From an uncultured Aquimarina sp. (GTDB lineage: Bacteria > Bacteroidota > Bacteroidia > Flavobacteriales > Flavobacteriaceae), in contig CANMML010000017.1 in assembly GCA_947499005.1 (NCBI GenBank), forward strand, positions 1-64,000: a DNA stretch of 64,000 nucleotides. The letters run 5' to 3'. Shown piece by piece: positions 8,797 to 17,584 of this stretch (positions are counted from its first letter, which is position 1; every line of letters begins with the position of its first letter). The notes beneath the pieces were generated by a model, which had not been told where the DNA came from, did no database searches, and saw only the letters and a program-made list of their open reading frames with translations. Position numbers and translations under genes: made by a program.

Positions 8797-10108
8797 TAGG
8801 GTGTAGCTTTTTTATTTTGTTGTACAGTGTTTGTCTGGAAATACCAAGCTGACTAGCAGCAGCGCTATAATTTCCTTGATGATCACTCAATGCTTTTTCG
8901 ATCATTACCAATTCCATTTCACAAAGCGTAATGGGATTTTGAGCTGTAAAGTTAGTGTTATGTTCAAGGCTTAAATCTTCATCACGAATATAAGGCCCTG
9001 TGTTTAATATAATGGCTCTTTCTATACTGTGTTTTAATTCTCTAACATTTCCAGGCCAATTGTATTCAAGCATTTTTTGTTTTGCGGTACTGTGAAATTC
9101 TATATCGTTTTTAAGGTATTTCGTTTTAAATTCTTCTAAGTAATAATTGGCTAACTCAATAATATCATTGCCTCTATTTCTAAGTGGAGGTACATCAATA
9201 CTAATGGTGCTTATTTGATATAGTAAGTCTTCTCTAAATGTTCCTTTTAGAACTGCAGCTTTTAAATCAGAATACCCAACACTAATTAATTGAATATCTA
9301 TGGGGGTTTCTGTATTGGTATCTGCTCTTTTTATTTTTTTGTATTGAAGACAGTTCAATAATTTCCACTGTAAATTGAGGGGTAATTTTTCAATATTGTC
9401 AATAAACAAGATACCTTGGTTAGCTTTTTCTACTTTTCCAATCGGGTTATCGATGTCTCCAAAAAGTTCTTTCTCAATAGATTCTTCATTTAAAGCTCCC
9501 AAATCGGTTACGATGAAAGGCTTATTTTTTCTAGAAGAATTATGTTGTAATTCTTTTGCTAATAATTCTTTTCCAGAGCCTTTTTCTCCAGAGATAAAAA
9601 CGTTTACATCTAGTTTACTTACTTTATGAATAATATTTAAGGTGTGTTGAAACACTTTACTACTACCTATAATGGATTGTTTAGCTTTAAGGTTAGACTT
9701 ATTTTTAGCTGAAGATGTATTCGCCTTTTTTTGAAAATAAGCTGTTTTAAGTGTGGTAAGCAAGCTTTCGTTATTCCAAGGTTTTAATATAAAATCACTT
9801 GCCCCGTTTTTTATCGCTTTTACCGCAAGTTCTACATCACCATATGCAGTTATCATAATGATTTTGACTAAAGGGCTTCGTTTTTTTATTTCAACTAGCC
9901 ATTGTAACCCTTCACTACCAGATTTAATCGAAGATGTAAAATTCATATCCAATAACACTAAATTTACTTCGTTTAAAGAAGTTATTGTATCTAGTTTATT
10001 AGGGTCATTTAATGTGATTACATTTTTATATTCTGGTAATAACAATATTTCTAATGCGCTAAGTACATTAGGGTTATCATCGATAATGAGTACTGTTCCG
10101 TTTACCAT
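8789..10108 (-). CDS. NtrC-like response regulator lacking the GAFTGA loop
   Basis: This 439-residue protein has a receiver domain (1-125; Asp54 acceptor, Lys109), an AAA+ domain (about 145-375) and a C-terminal Fis-type helix-turn-helix (about 408-435, SQLGISRQTLYNKIKK). Walker A is intact (GEKGSGKE, 174-181). The segment between ELFG and the Walker B strand is about 8 residues shorter than usual, so the sigma-54-contacting GAFTGA loop is absent. Walker B reads LFIDN (Asn238 where Glu is normal). The second arginine of the FRxDLxxR region is Gln298. It probably binds DNA and controls the divergent export module without classical sigma-54 activation. The partner kinase overlaps its 3' end. 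Domain identity is certain; the functional consequence is inferred. Confidence 0.92.
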   Translation of the reverse strand: MVNGTVLIIDDNPNVLSALEILLLPEYKNVITLNDPNKLDTITSLNEVNLVLLDMNFTSSIKSGSEGLQWLVEIKKRSPLVKIIMITAYGDVELAVKAIKNGASDFILKPWNNESLLTTLKTAYFQKKANTSSAKNKSNLKAKQSIIGSSKVFQHTLNIIHKVSKLDVNVFISGEKGSGKELLAKELQHNSSRKNKPFIVTDLGALNEESIEKELFGDIDNPIGKVEKANQGILFIDNIEKLPLNLQWKLLNCLQYKKIKRADTNTETPIDIQLISVGYSDLKAAVLKGTFREDLLYQISTISIDVPPLRNRGNDIIELANYYLEEFKTKYLKNDIEFHSTAKQKMLEYNWPGNVRELKHSIERAIILNTGPYIRDEDLSLEHNTNFTAQNPITLCEMELVMIEKALSDHQGNYSAAASQLGISRQTLYNKIKKLHPND

Positions 10109-10201
10109 GATTGTTAGTTGATTTGTTGGTATTAGCTATAAACTTACAATGTAAATTCAATTAGTAGTATAAAACTAACCGTTAGAAGTTAGCTGATAAT
10201 G

Positions 10202-10245
10202 AAAGTGTAAATTTTTTTTACACTTTATGTATATAAAATTTACAC
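10202..10245. promoter_or_regulatory. Candidate operator in the divergent regulator/exporter promoter region
   Basis: A perfect 10-bp inverted repeat, AAAGTGTAAA (10202-10211) and TTTACACTTT (10217-10226), sits between the response regulator and the hlyD-like gene. A third half-site, TTTACAC, recurs at 10239-10245, 22 bp (two helical turns) from the matching half-site. The layout fits a Fis-type dimer binding site controlling both directions. Binding by the neighbouring regulator is inferred. Confidence 0.55.
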
Positions 10246-10307
10246 CGTCATTTTTTTGGAAACTTCTCTAGTATCTTCGATCGTAGTAAGATTACATAAA
10301 ATTTTAG

Positions 10308-11558
10308 ATGGATATAAAAATAGAAAAGAAAAAGGGTATACGTCCCAAGCACATGTTATGGGGATTTCTAGGTTTGGGGCTACTTTTTCTGTGTTGGAAA
10401 CTTTTTACTACCGATTATAAAAAAACGTACTCTGTAAAGAAAGAGCGTTTATCAATTGGGGAAGTAACTAAAGGAGAGTTTCAAGATTTTATAACAATTA
10501 CAGGTCACGTAGCACCAATACAAACCATTTATATGGATGCTTATGAAGGAGGAAGAGTAAAAGAAAAACTAATTGAAGAAGGAACTCATGTAAAGAAAGG
10601 GGATGTGATTTTAAAATTGGAAAATAGAGCATTATATGAGCAAATCTTAGCCAGTGAAAACAATTTGTCATTTAAACAAAATGATTTGCGCTCTACGAAG
10701 TTGTCTTACGATAATAGAGAAATCCAGGGTAGAAGGAATTTAATTGACGCAGAATATGAATATGAGCGTACAGAAAGACTTTTTAAACAGCAAGAGTTGT
10801 TATATAACAAGGATGTCATTTCAAAAAATGATTATGACACGGCAAGAGAAAATTACAATGCAGCAAAAAAACGTTACGAATTAACAAGCGATCAAGTAAA
10901 ACAAGATGCTAAAGCTAAAAGTACGACGTTGGCAGATTTAGAAAATGATTTAGGCAGAATGAAGAAAACACTGGGGATGGTTTATGAACGATTAGATTAT
11001 CTTAATGTTAGAGCACCTTACGATGGGCAATTAGGGTTTTTGGATGCCGAAATAGGTCAAAATATACAACAAGGACAGCGCATAGGGCAGATTAATGATT
11101 TATCCAGTTTTAAAATTGAAGCGGAAGTAGATGAGCATTATATAGAACGTGTTAGAAGAGCGTTGAGTGCTTCAATCGAGCGTTTAGATAAAAAATACCC
11201 GTTGAAAGTTAGAAAAGTATACCCAGAAGTTCGCAGTGGACGATTCAAAATTGATCTAGTATTTACGGGTTCGATACCAGAAACGATAAGAGCAGGGCAA
11301 AATTATACGATGCGACTAGAATTAGGAGCTTCAAATAAGGCAGTATTGTTACCAAGAGGAAGTTTTTTTCAAAGTACAGGAGGACGTAGTGTTTTTATAT
11401 TAACGGAAAAAGGAAATGAAGCCTTTAAGAAAGACATTAAATTAGGTCGACAAAATTCTAGCTATTTCGAAGTGCTGGAAGGAATTGAGCCTGGTCAAAA
11501 AGCTATCATATCTAGCTACGATACTTTTGGAGAGGTAGAAAGAATTGTATTTAAATAG
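10308..11558 (+). CDS. HlyD/MacA-family periplasmic adaptor subunit
   Basis: This 416-residue membrane fusion protein has an N-terminal membrane anchor (about 16-33), a split biotinyl-lipoyl domain (first half about 60-100, ending in KKGDVILKLEN; second half about 225-255, RAPYDGQLG), a long coiled-coil hairpin between them (about 105-220), and a beta-barrel plus membrane-proximal domain to the C terminus. It would link the inner-membrane MacB-type permeases to an outer-membrane channel. No TolC-like gene is in the cluster, so the channel must be encoded elsewhere. It is the first gene of the + strand export module and is divergent from the regulator. Confidence 0.9.
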   Translation: MDIKIEKKKGIRPKHMLWGFLGLGLLFLCWKLFTTDYKKTYSVKKERLSIGEVTKGEFQDFITITGHVAPIQTIYMDAYEGGRVKEKLIEEGTHVKKGDVILKLENRALYEQILASENNLSFKQNDLRSTKLSYDNREIQGRRNLIDAEYEYERTERLFKQQELLYNKDVISKNDYDTARENYNAAKKRYELTSDQVKQDAKAKSTTLADLENDLGRMKKTLGMVYERLDYLNVRAPYDGQLGFLDAEIGQNIQQGQRIGQINDLSSFKIEAEVDEHYIERVRRALSASIERLDKKYPLKVRKVYPEVRSGRFKIDLVFTGSIPETIRAGQNYTMRLELGASNKAVLLPRGSFFQSTGGRSVFILTEKGNEAFKKDIKLGRQNSSYFEVLEGIEPGQKAIISSYDTFGEVERIVFK

Positions 11559-11595
11559 ATGTTAGTATTGAGATATTAGACCACTTCGCTGTTAG

Positions 11596-11695
11596 AATAT
11601 AGAAAAAAGAATATAGAAAAGAGAGAAGAGAAAATAGAAAATAGAAAATAGAAAATAGAAAAGAGAGAAGGGAGAAGAGAGAAGAGAAACAGGAG
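11596..11695. repeat. Low-complexity polypurine quasi-repeat
   Basis: About 100 bp of nearly pure purine on the + strand are built from GAAAATA and GAGAAGA words, repeated several times in a row. The tract lies between the adaptor and ATPase genes and belongs to the set of word-like intergenic tracts in this window. At 11763-11787 a CCTTCGGCTCCGCTCAGG element follows. Confidence 0.75.
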
Positions 11696-11811
11696 TCTAT
11701 GACTCAAGAAACAGGATATCTTTTTTTGTTTCTACTGAATATGATTGTAAACTAGAAATATTACCCTTCGGCTCCGCTCAGGGTTCGAATGAATTGAATA
11801 AAAACAAAAAC

Positions 11812-11848
11812 CAGCTTATAGCTTACTGCTTAAAGCCTAAAGCCATAA
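11812..11848. repeat. AGC/TAAAGCC-type quasi-repeat
   Basis: A short tract of the words AGCTTA, TAGCTTA, TTAAAGCC and TAAAGCC ends just before the start codon of the ATPase gene. It has the same vocabulary as the tracts at 12551-12640 and 62828-62880. Confidence 0.6.
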
Positions 11849-11851
11849 AGA

Positions 11852-12535
11852 ATGATAAATATTAAATCAGTAACCAAAAAATTTAGAACTGAAGACGTAG
11901 AAACCTTAGCGCTAAATAATATCAACTTAGCAGTCAAGAAAGGAGAGTTTGTAGCCATTATGGGGCCGTCAGGTTGTGGTAAATCGACCTTGTTAAATCT
12001 TATCGGACTATTGGATAGTCCAAGTGAAGGTTCGTATCAGTTTGATGGAACGGAGGTAGGAAACAGAAGAGAAAGTGAACGCACTAAATTGAGAAAAGGG
12101 AATATTGGTTTTGTATTTCAGAGCTTCAATTTGATTGATGAACTTACCGTTTTTGAGAATGTAGAATTGCCATTGATCTATTTAAAAGTTCCTAAAAAAG
12201 AAAGAAAAGCAAAAGTATTAGCCCTTCTCGAACGTATGAAAATAGCACATCGTGAAGCTCATTTCCCTAATCAACTTTCTGGAGGACAACAACAACGTGT
12301 AGCCATTGCTCGAGCTGTTGTTACGAATCCCAAATTAATTCTTGCCGATGAGCCTACAGGAAACTTAGATTCTAAGAATGGTATCGAAGTAATGAATTTA
12401 CTTACAGAATTAAATCGAGAAGGAACTACGATTGTAATGGTAACACATTCAGACCGTGATGCGAATTATGCACATAGAGTTATTAATCTTTTTGATGGAC
12501 AAATTGTTACTGAGACGAGTAACGAGTATGCTTAA
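11852..12535 (+). CDS. MacB/LolD-type ABC transporter ATPase
   Basis: This 227-residue nucleotide-binding protein has Walker A GPSGCGKST (about 38-46), a Q loop in FVFQSFNLIDELTVFENV, the signature LSGGQQQRVAIARA, Walker B LILADEPTGNLDS and the switch His in TMVTHSDRD. The LIDELTVFENVELPL segment is typical of the MacB/LolD/FtsE branch that works with FtsX-fold permeases by mechanotransmission. It is the only ATPase in a cluster with five permeases, so it probably serves several of them. Quasi-repeat tracts flank it on both sides. Confidence 0.93.
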   Translation: MINIKSVTKKFRTEDVETLALNNINLAVKKGEFVAIMGPSGCGKSTLLNLIGLLDSPSEGSYQFDGTEVGNRRESERTKLRKGNIGFVFQSFNLIDELTVFENVELPLIYLKVPKKERKAKVLALLERMKIAHREAHFPNQLSGGQQQRVAIARAVVTNPKLILADEPTGNLDSKNGIEVMNLLTELNREGTTIVMVTHSDRDANYAHRVINLFDGQIVTETSNEYA

Positions 12536-12550
12536 TTTCTAAAAAATATC

Positions 12551-12640
12551 TATGGCTATATGCATTAAGCTTTAAGCAGTAGGCCTTATATAGATTCACG
12601 TAGCATATGGATTTAAGCCTATAACTTAAAGCTATATGCT
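12551..12640. repeat. AGC/TATAGC quasi-repeat tract
   Basis: This 90-bp tract between the ATPase and the first permease is made of variants of GGCTATATGC, TTAAGC, TTTAAGC and AAAGC in both orientations. It has no ORF and makes only weak, imperfect hairpins. The rest of the 250-bp gap shows nothing clear. Confidence 0.6.
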
Positions 12641-12785
12641 AGAAAAAACAAAAGACTTTCAGTCGTCACCGAAACTATGGACCTTCAGTTCTTAGGGGCA
12701 ATTATAATAGACTTGAATGTGATTAGCCTATATACCGCCTTTTTAGACGGCAAACCTTGTTGTAATATTATTTAACAGAAACATC

Positions 12786-15179
12786 ATGCTTTTAATTAAC
12801 GTAAAAATTGCTTGGCGAAACCTATTTAGTAATAAAGGCTATTCGTTATTAAATGTCTTTGGTTTATCGATAGGGCTTACAGTTGCTATTTTAATAGGAC
12901 TTTGGATTTATGATGAAATAAGCTATGATGATTATTTTGAAAACAAGGATCGAATTGGTCAGGTATTACAGCAACAACTTTTTAGTGGTAAAATTGGTAC
13001 AGGCCCATCAATACCTAGGCCGCTAGAAAAAGTATTAAGAGAAGAGTATAAGGATTATTTCGAGCATTTATTGATGTCTAGTTGGCAGCAGGGTGTTTTT
13101 TTAAAGCATGAAGAAATAAATTTAAGTGCGCAGGGTTTGAAAATTCAACCTGGAGCACCAGAATTATTGAGTTTAGAAATAGAAAAAGGAGTTTTAAGAG
13201 GATTGGAAGATGTACACTCTATAATGCTTTCAGCTTCATTAGCTACATCCTTATTTGGGGAAGAAGATCCTGTAGGAAAAACAGTAAAGGTTAATGCTAA
13301 GACGGATGTGAAAGTTACAGCAGTATACAAGGATCTTCCAGATAATACAAGTTTTAAAGATGTTAAATATTTATTGCCTTGGGAGTTTTTTGTTCGATCT
13401 ACAAAGTGGGTAATAGAAGCCGAAAATGCATGGCATAATAATTCTTTTCAATTATTTGTTCAATTGGCTGAAGGAGTTTCGTTTGAAGATGTGGATATCG
13501 CGATTAAAGATGTCAAGAAAAACAAATTAAAAAGTATAGGGGATACGACTGATTTTAAACCAGAATTGTTTGTGCATAAAATGAGTGATTGGCGCTTACA
13601 CAATGATTTTGAAAATGGGGAGCAAACAGGAGGGCTTATTAAATTAGTTTGGACATTAGGGCTTATTGGGGGGATGGTAATTTTCTTGGCATGTATCAAT
13701 TTTATGAATTTGAGTACTGCTAGATCCGAGAAGCGAGCAAAAGAAGTTGGTATAAAGAAAACGCTAGGAGCTACACGAAAGCAGTTGATCTCTCAATTTT
13801 TTAGTGAAACTTTTTTTGTGGTCCTTTCAGCTGCGATTATTGCAATATTGATGGTTTTTATTCTAATAAAGCCTTTCAATATGTTAGCAGATAAAGCAAT
13901 AGAGATGCCTGTTTTTTCGGGGTTATTTTGGAGTATTTTATTCATTGTTATAGGGGTTACCACATTGTTATCGGGTAGTTATCCAGCACTGTTTTTATCT
14001 AAATTCAAACCAGCTCAAGTAATCAAGGGCATTTTTACAGGTAAGAATTCCAATATAGTAAGGCAATTACTGGTGGTTTTTCAGTTTGTTATTTCTATTG
14101 TATTGATGGTGTTGGTGTTGGTTGTGAAAAATCAATTGCATTTTGTTCAAAATAGAGCAGTCGGTTATGATAAGAGTGCTTTAGTGCAGTTTGTTGGAGA
14201 TACAAAACCTTTTTGGGGGAATTATGAATCTCTTAGGGGAGCATTTTTGAAATCAGGTGCAGTAGAAGTGATGACTTGTGGATCTAGTCCTGCTACAGCC
14301 GTATATTCTAATCGATCTTTTATCAGCTGGAAGGGAATTCCAGATGGTTTTAATCCTGATTTTGCTTGGGTTGAAGTTGGTTTTGAATATGTAGAAACCT
14401 TGAAATTAAAAGTGATTAAAGGAAGGGGGTTTTCAAGAGAACTAGCTTCAGACTCCAGTGCGGTACTTATTAACGAAAGTGCTGCAAAATATATGGGTTT
14501 GAATGACCCAATAGGTGAATTTATAACAATGGACGGTCAAAACATTAAGCTGAAAATTATAGGAATTGTAGAAGATATGGTAATGAGTTCTCCGTTTGAA
14601 CCTGTTAAGCAAACGTTATATCCATTTAATAGATGGGGAGGAGGAAATTATATTCTTCGTTTAAATAAAGAAAATACCATAGCTGAAAATTTAGAGATAT
14701 TAGAAGATGTTTTTAAAGAAAGATTGCCTGAAGTTCCTTTCGATATCGAATTTGTAGATCAGATATATGCTAACAAATTTAAACAGATGGATCGTTTGTT
14801 CCGTTTACTCTTCATAGGTGCGGGGTTAGCTATATTCATCAGTTGCTTAGGATTGTTTGGATTAACTTCTTTTATTACACAACAACGTACTAAGGAAATA
14901 GGGGTACGAAAATCGATAGGAGCATCGGTTTTCAAAATATGGAGAATACTATGTAAAGATTTTGTGGTGCTTATTATTATTTCAGCAGTGATTGCCATTC
15001 CAATAGCTTTTTTTATAAGTAGAAATTGGATTAATGATTATAAATACCGTGCCGATATTTCTTCATGGCATTTTATAATAGGTATTGTTATGGCGATTGT
15101 TATCACACTGATAACGGTAAGTTATCACGCCATACGAGCAGCAAAAATAGACCCTATTAAAAGTTTAAAAACTGAATAA
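12786..15179 (+). CDS. Double-FtsX ABC permease, MacB_PCD type (paralogue 1)
   Basis: This 797-residue inner-membrane permease has eight predicted helices: one near residues 20-43, three around 288-402, one near 428-450 and three around 680-787. Two large periplasmic MacB_PCD domains lie between them (about 44-285 and 455-675). The FtsX coupling motif appears twice, as RAKEVGIKKTLGA and RTKEIGVRKSIGA. That is two FtsX modules in one chain, longer than a plain MacB membrane part and without its own ATPase domain. The stop codon is 2 bp before the next, very similar permease. Substrate unknown; lipids, peptides and antibiotics are the usual cargo for the family. Confidence 0.9.
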   Translation: MLLINVKIAWRNLFSNKGYSLLNVFGLSIGLTVAILIGLWIYDEISYDDYFENKDRIGQVLQQQLFSGKIGTGPSIPRPLEKVLREEYKDYFEHLLMSSWQQGVFLKHEEINLSAQGLKIQPGAPELLSLEIEKGVLRGLEDVHSIMLSASLATSLFGEEDPVGKTVKVNAKTDVKVTAVYKDLPDNTSFKDVKYLLPWEFFVRSTKWVIEAENAWHNNSFQLFVQLAEGVSFEDVDIAIKDVKKNKLKSIGDTTDFKPELFVHKMSDWRLHNDFENGEQTGGLIKLVWTLGLIGGMVIFLACINFMNLSTARSEKRAKEVGIKKTLGATRKQLISQFFSETFFVVLSAAIIAILMVFILIKPFNMLADKAIEMPVFSGLFWSILFIVIGVTTLLSGSYPALFLSKFKPAQVIKGIFTGKNSNIVRQLLVVFQFVISIVLMVLVLVVKNQLHFVQNRAVGYDKSALVQFVGDTKPFWGNYESLRGAFLKSGAVEVMTCGSSPATAVYSNRSFISWKGIPDGFNPDFAWVEVGFEYVETLKLKVIKGRGFSRELASDSSAVLINESAAKYMGLNDPIGEFITMDGQNIKLKIIGIVEDMVMSSPFEPVKQTLYPFNRWGGGNYILRLNKENTIAENLEILEDVFKERLPEVPFDIEFVDQIYANKFKQMDRLFRLLFIGAGLAIFISCLGLFGLTSFITQQRTKEIGVRKSIGASVFKIWRILCKDFVVLIIISAVIAIPIAFFISRNWINDYKYRADISSWHFIIGIVMAIVITLITVSYHAIRAAKIDPIKSLKTE

Positions 15180-15181
15180 TC

Positions 15182-17581
15182 ATGTTCTTAACGCATTTAA
15201 AAATCGCTTGGCGAAATTTAATAGCTAATAAAAGCTATACGTTTATCAATAGCTTTGGTTTAGTATTAGGTTTTTCTTCGGTACTCTTATTGGCATTATA
15301 TATTCATGATGAATTTGCTTACAACAGTAATTTTAAAGCAAAGAATCGTATTGCTAGAATTATGCAGACTCAAGAGTGGAATGGGGAAACTTTTACAGGC
15401 CCAGCATTACCAAGGCCTATTGAGCAGGCTTTTAAAGATCAGTACAGTGATTACTTCGAGTATATTGTAATGTCTAGTTGGAATGATCAAGGTTATTTGG
15501 CTTACGACAAGAAAACTATTTTAACAGATGGTCAATACATGCATGAGGATGGGCCTAGACTTTTCGATTTGGATATCATTGATGGGACAATAGATGGATT
15601 AAAAGATGTTAATTCTATTATGCTATCTCAATCCAATGCTAAAAAACTTTTTGGAGAAGAAAACCCCTTAGGTAAAACAGTACGAGTAGATGATAAAGTA
15701 GATTTGGAAGTTACGGCCATCTATGAAGATTTACCTTACAATTCTAGTTTCAATGATTTAAAATTTATTATTCCGTGGAAATATTATGTGAATTCACAAG
15801 AGTGGATTCAAGAAGCCTTAAAATATTGGGATAGTAATTCATACCAGATGTACGTAAAGTTACGTCCTAATATTTCTTTCGAAGCTGCAGAAGAAGCTAT
15901 AAAGTTTACAAAAAGAGATGCTATGGATTTAGGAGAAGACCCTTTCCCTATATTTAATGTGCATCAAATGGATGATTGGAAATTACGGGATAAATTCAAA
16001 AGAGGAAAAAAGGTAGGAGGGCTAATACAGATAATTTACTTTTTGATATTTATTTGTTTTATCATTTTAGGTTTAGCAAGTATTAATTTCATGAATCTAA
16101 GTACGGCTCGAGCTCAAAAGAGAGCGAAGGAGGTTGGAGTTAAAAAAACCATTGGAGGGCAGCGTCGAGATTTATTGAAACAATTTTTTGGTGAGACATT
16201 TATAATTGTATTTATAGCATTTGGAATAAGTATTTTAATTGTAAGCTTATTACTAGAGCCTTTTAATGTAATTGCCTTTAAACAGATTGTTTTTCCTTGG
16301 AGGGCTGTTTCATTTTGGGGAATGTCATTGTTAGTTGTATTGATGGTTACTTTTTTGTCAGGAGTTTATCCTGCATTATTCTTATCATCTCTAAGTCCTA
16401 TTAAAGTATTAAAAGGGTGGAGTCAACAAGGGAAATCTTCGGGGATAATACGTAAGGTATTAGTATGTTTTCAATTTGTAATCTCTACAGCACTGATCGT
16501 AGTTACTATAGTTATCAATCGACAAATGAAACATTGTCGAGATCGTAATATGGGGTATAATCCATTAGGTCTATTTCAGATTAATGCAGATAAGCCACCT
16601 TTTGAAGGCAAATTCGAAGTAATAAAGGAAGCACTCCTCGCTTCGGGGGCTATTACCAATATAACCTGTTCGAGCAGTCCTGTAACAGATATATATTCTG
16701 CACGAAGTGGTTTTGTATGGGAAGGAAAATCAGAGGATTTAGAAGAGTTATTTGATTGGATAGAAATTACCCCAGGTTATATGAAAACGTTAGGAGTCGA
16801 AGTGGCTAAAGGACGTGAGTTTTCAAATAGCTTTAAAAGTGATACTACAGCCATATTAATCAATAAGAAAGCTGTTGATTTTATGAGTATTAAGGATCCT
16901 ATAGGTTTAGTGATTAGAGACGGAGGAGATGAGGAGGAAGATGATGAAGTTTATAGAGTAGTAGGTGTCGTTGATGATGTGATATCTGCGTCCCCTTTCT
17001 TACCTAAAAGGCAGGCATTTTATACTTTCAATACAGATGCCATAGGGTATTATATAATGCGACTGAACCCAGATAGAACACCGAAAGAAAATATAGATAA
17101 AATCCAAGAAGTATACACTTCTGTATTTCCTAGCCTCCCTCTAGAGTATAGTTTTATAGAAGACGATCACAACAAGAAATTTGCAGAGTTTAGCAAGATT
17201 GCAAACATGATTTTCTTTTTTACTGTTTTAGCAATTTTTATTAGTTGTCTTGGGTTATTGGGGCTTACTTCATTTATAGCAGAGCAGCGTACCAAAGAAA
17301 TAGGGATTCGAAAGTCGATAGGCTCATCTGTGTTTAGTATTTGGAAGCTATTAGCAAAAGACTTTATCATTTTGGTATTCATTTCTTTTTTAGTGGCACT
17401 TCCGATTGCCTACAAAATTGGAAACTTAATTTTAGAAGATTTCGAATATCGAACAACTTTAGAGCCTGCCTATTTGGTAATTGGTGCTTTAATTACACTT
17501 GTTATCGCAATGTCAACAGTTAGCTATCATGCGATTAAAGCAGCTAAAGCAAATCCTATTAAAAGTTTAAAAACCGAATAA
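15182..17581 (+). CDS. Double-FtsX ABC permease (paralogue 2)
   Basis: This 799-residue paralogue of the preceding gene has the same layout and shares blocks such as KIAWRN at the N terminus, NFMNLSTARAQKRAKEVGVKKT in the first FtsX module and SCLGLLGLTSFIAEQRTKEI in the second. An acidic insertion (GGDEEEDDE, about residue 580) in the second periplasmic domain distinguishes it. It is separated from its neighbours by 2 and 3 bp, so the three permeases form a tight tandem array born of duplication. Divergence is concentrated in the periplasmic domains, which suggests different cargo or sensing ranges. Confidence 0.9.
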   Translation: MFLTHLKIAWRNLIANKSYTFINSFGLVLGFSSVLLLALYIHDEFAYNSNFKAKNRIARIMQTQEWNGETFTGPALPRPIEQAFKDQYSDYFEYIVMSSWNDQGYLAYDKKTILTDGQYMHEDGPRLFDLDIIDGTIDGLKDVNSIMLSQSNAKKLFGEENPLGKTVRVDDKVDLEVTAIYEDLPYNSSFNDLKFIIPWKYYVNSQEWIQEALKYWDSNSYQMYVKLRPNISFEAAEEAIKFTKRDAMDLGEDPFPIFNVHQMDDWKLRDKFKRGKKVGGLIQIIYFLIFICFIILGLASINFMNLSTARAQKRAKEVGVKKTIGGQRRDLLKQFFGETFIIVFIAFGISILIVSLLLEPFNVIAFKQIVFPWRAVSFWGMSLLVVLMVTFLSGVYPALFLSSLSPIKVLKGWSQQGKSSGIIRKVLVCFQFVISTALIVVTIVINRQMKHCRDRNMGYNPLGLFQINADKPPFEGKFEVIKEALLASGAITNITCSSSPVTDIYSARSGFVWEGKSEDLEELFDWIEITPGYMKTLGVEVAKGREFSNSFKSDTTAILINKKAVDFMSIKDPIGLVIRDGGDEEEDDEVYRVVGVVDDVISASPFLPKRQAFYTFNTDAIGYYIMRLNPDRTPKENIDKIQEVYTSVFPSLPLEYSFIEDDHNKKFAEFSKIANMIFFFTVLAIFISCLGLLGLTSFIAEQRTKEIGIRKSIGSSVFSIWKLLAKDFIILVFISFLVALPIAYKIGNLILEDFEYRTTLEPAYLVIGALITLVIAMSTVSYHAIKAAKANPIKSLKTE

Positions 17582-17584
17582 GCC

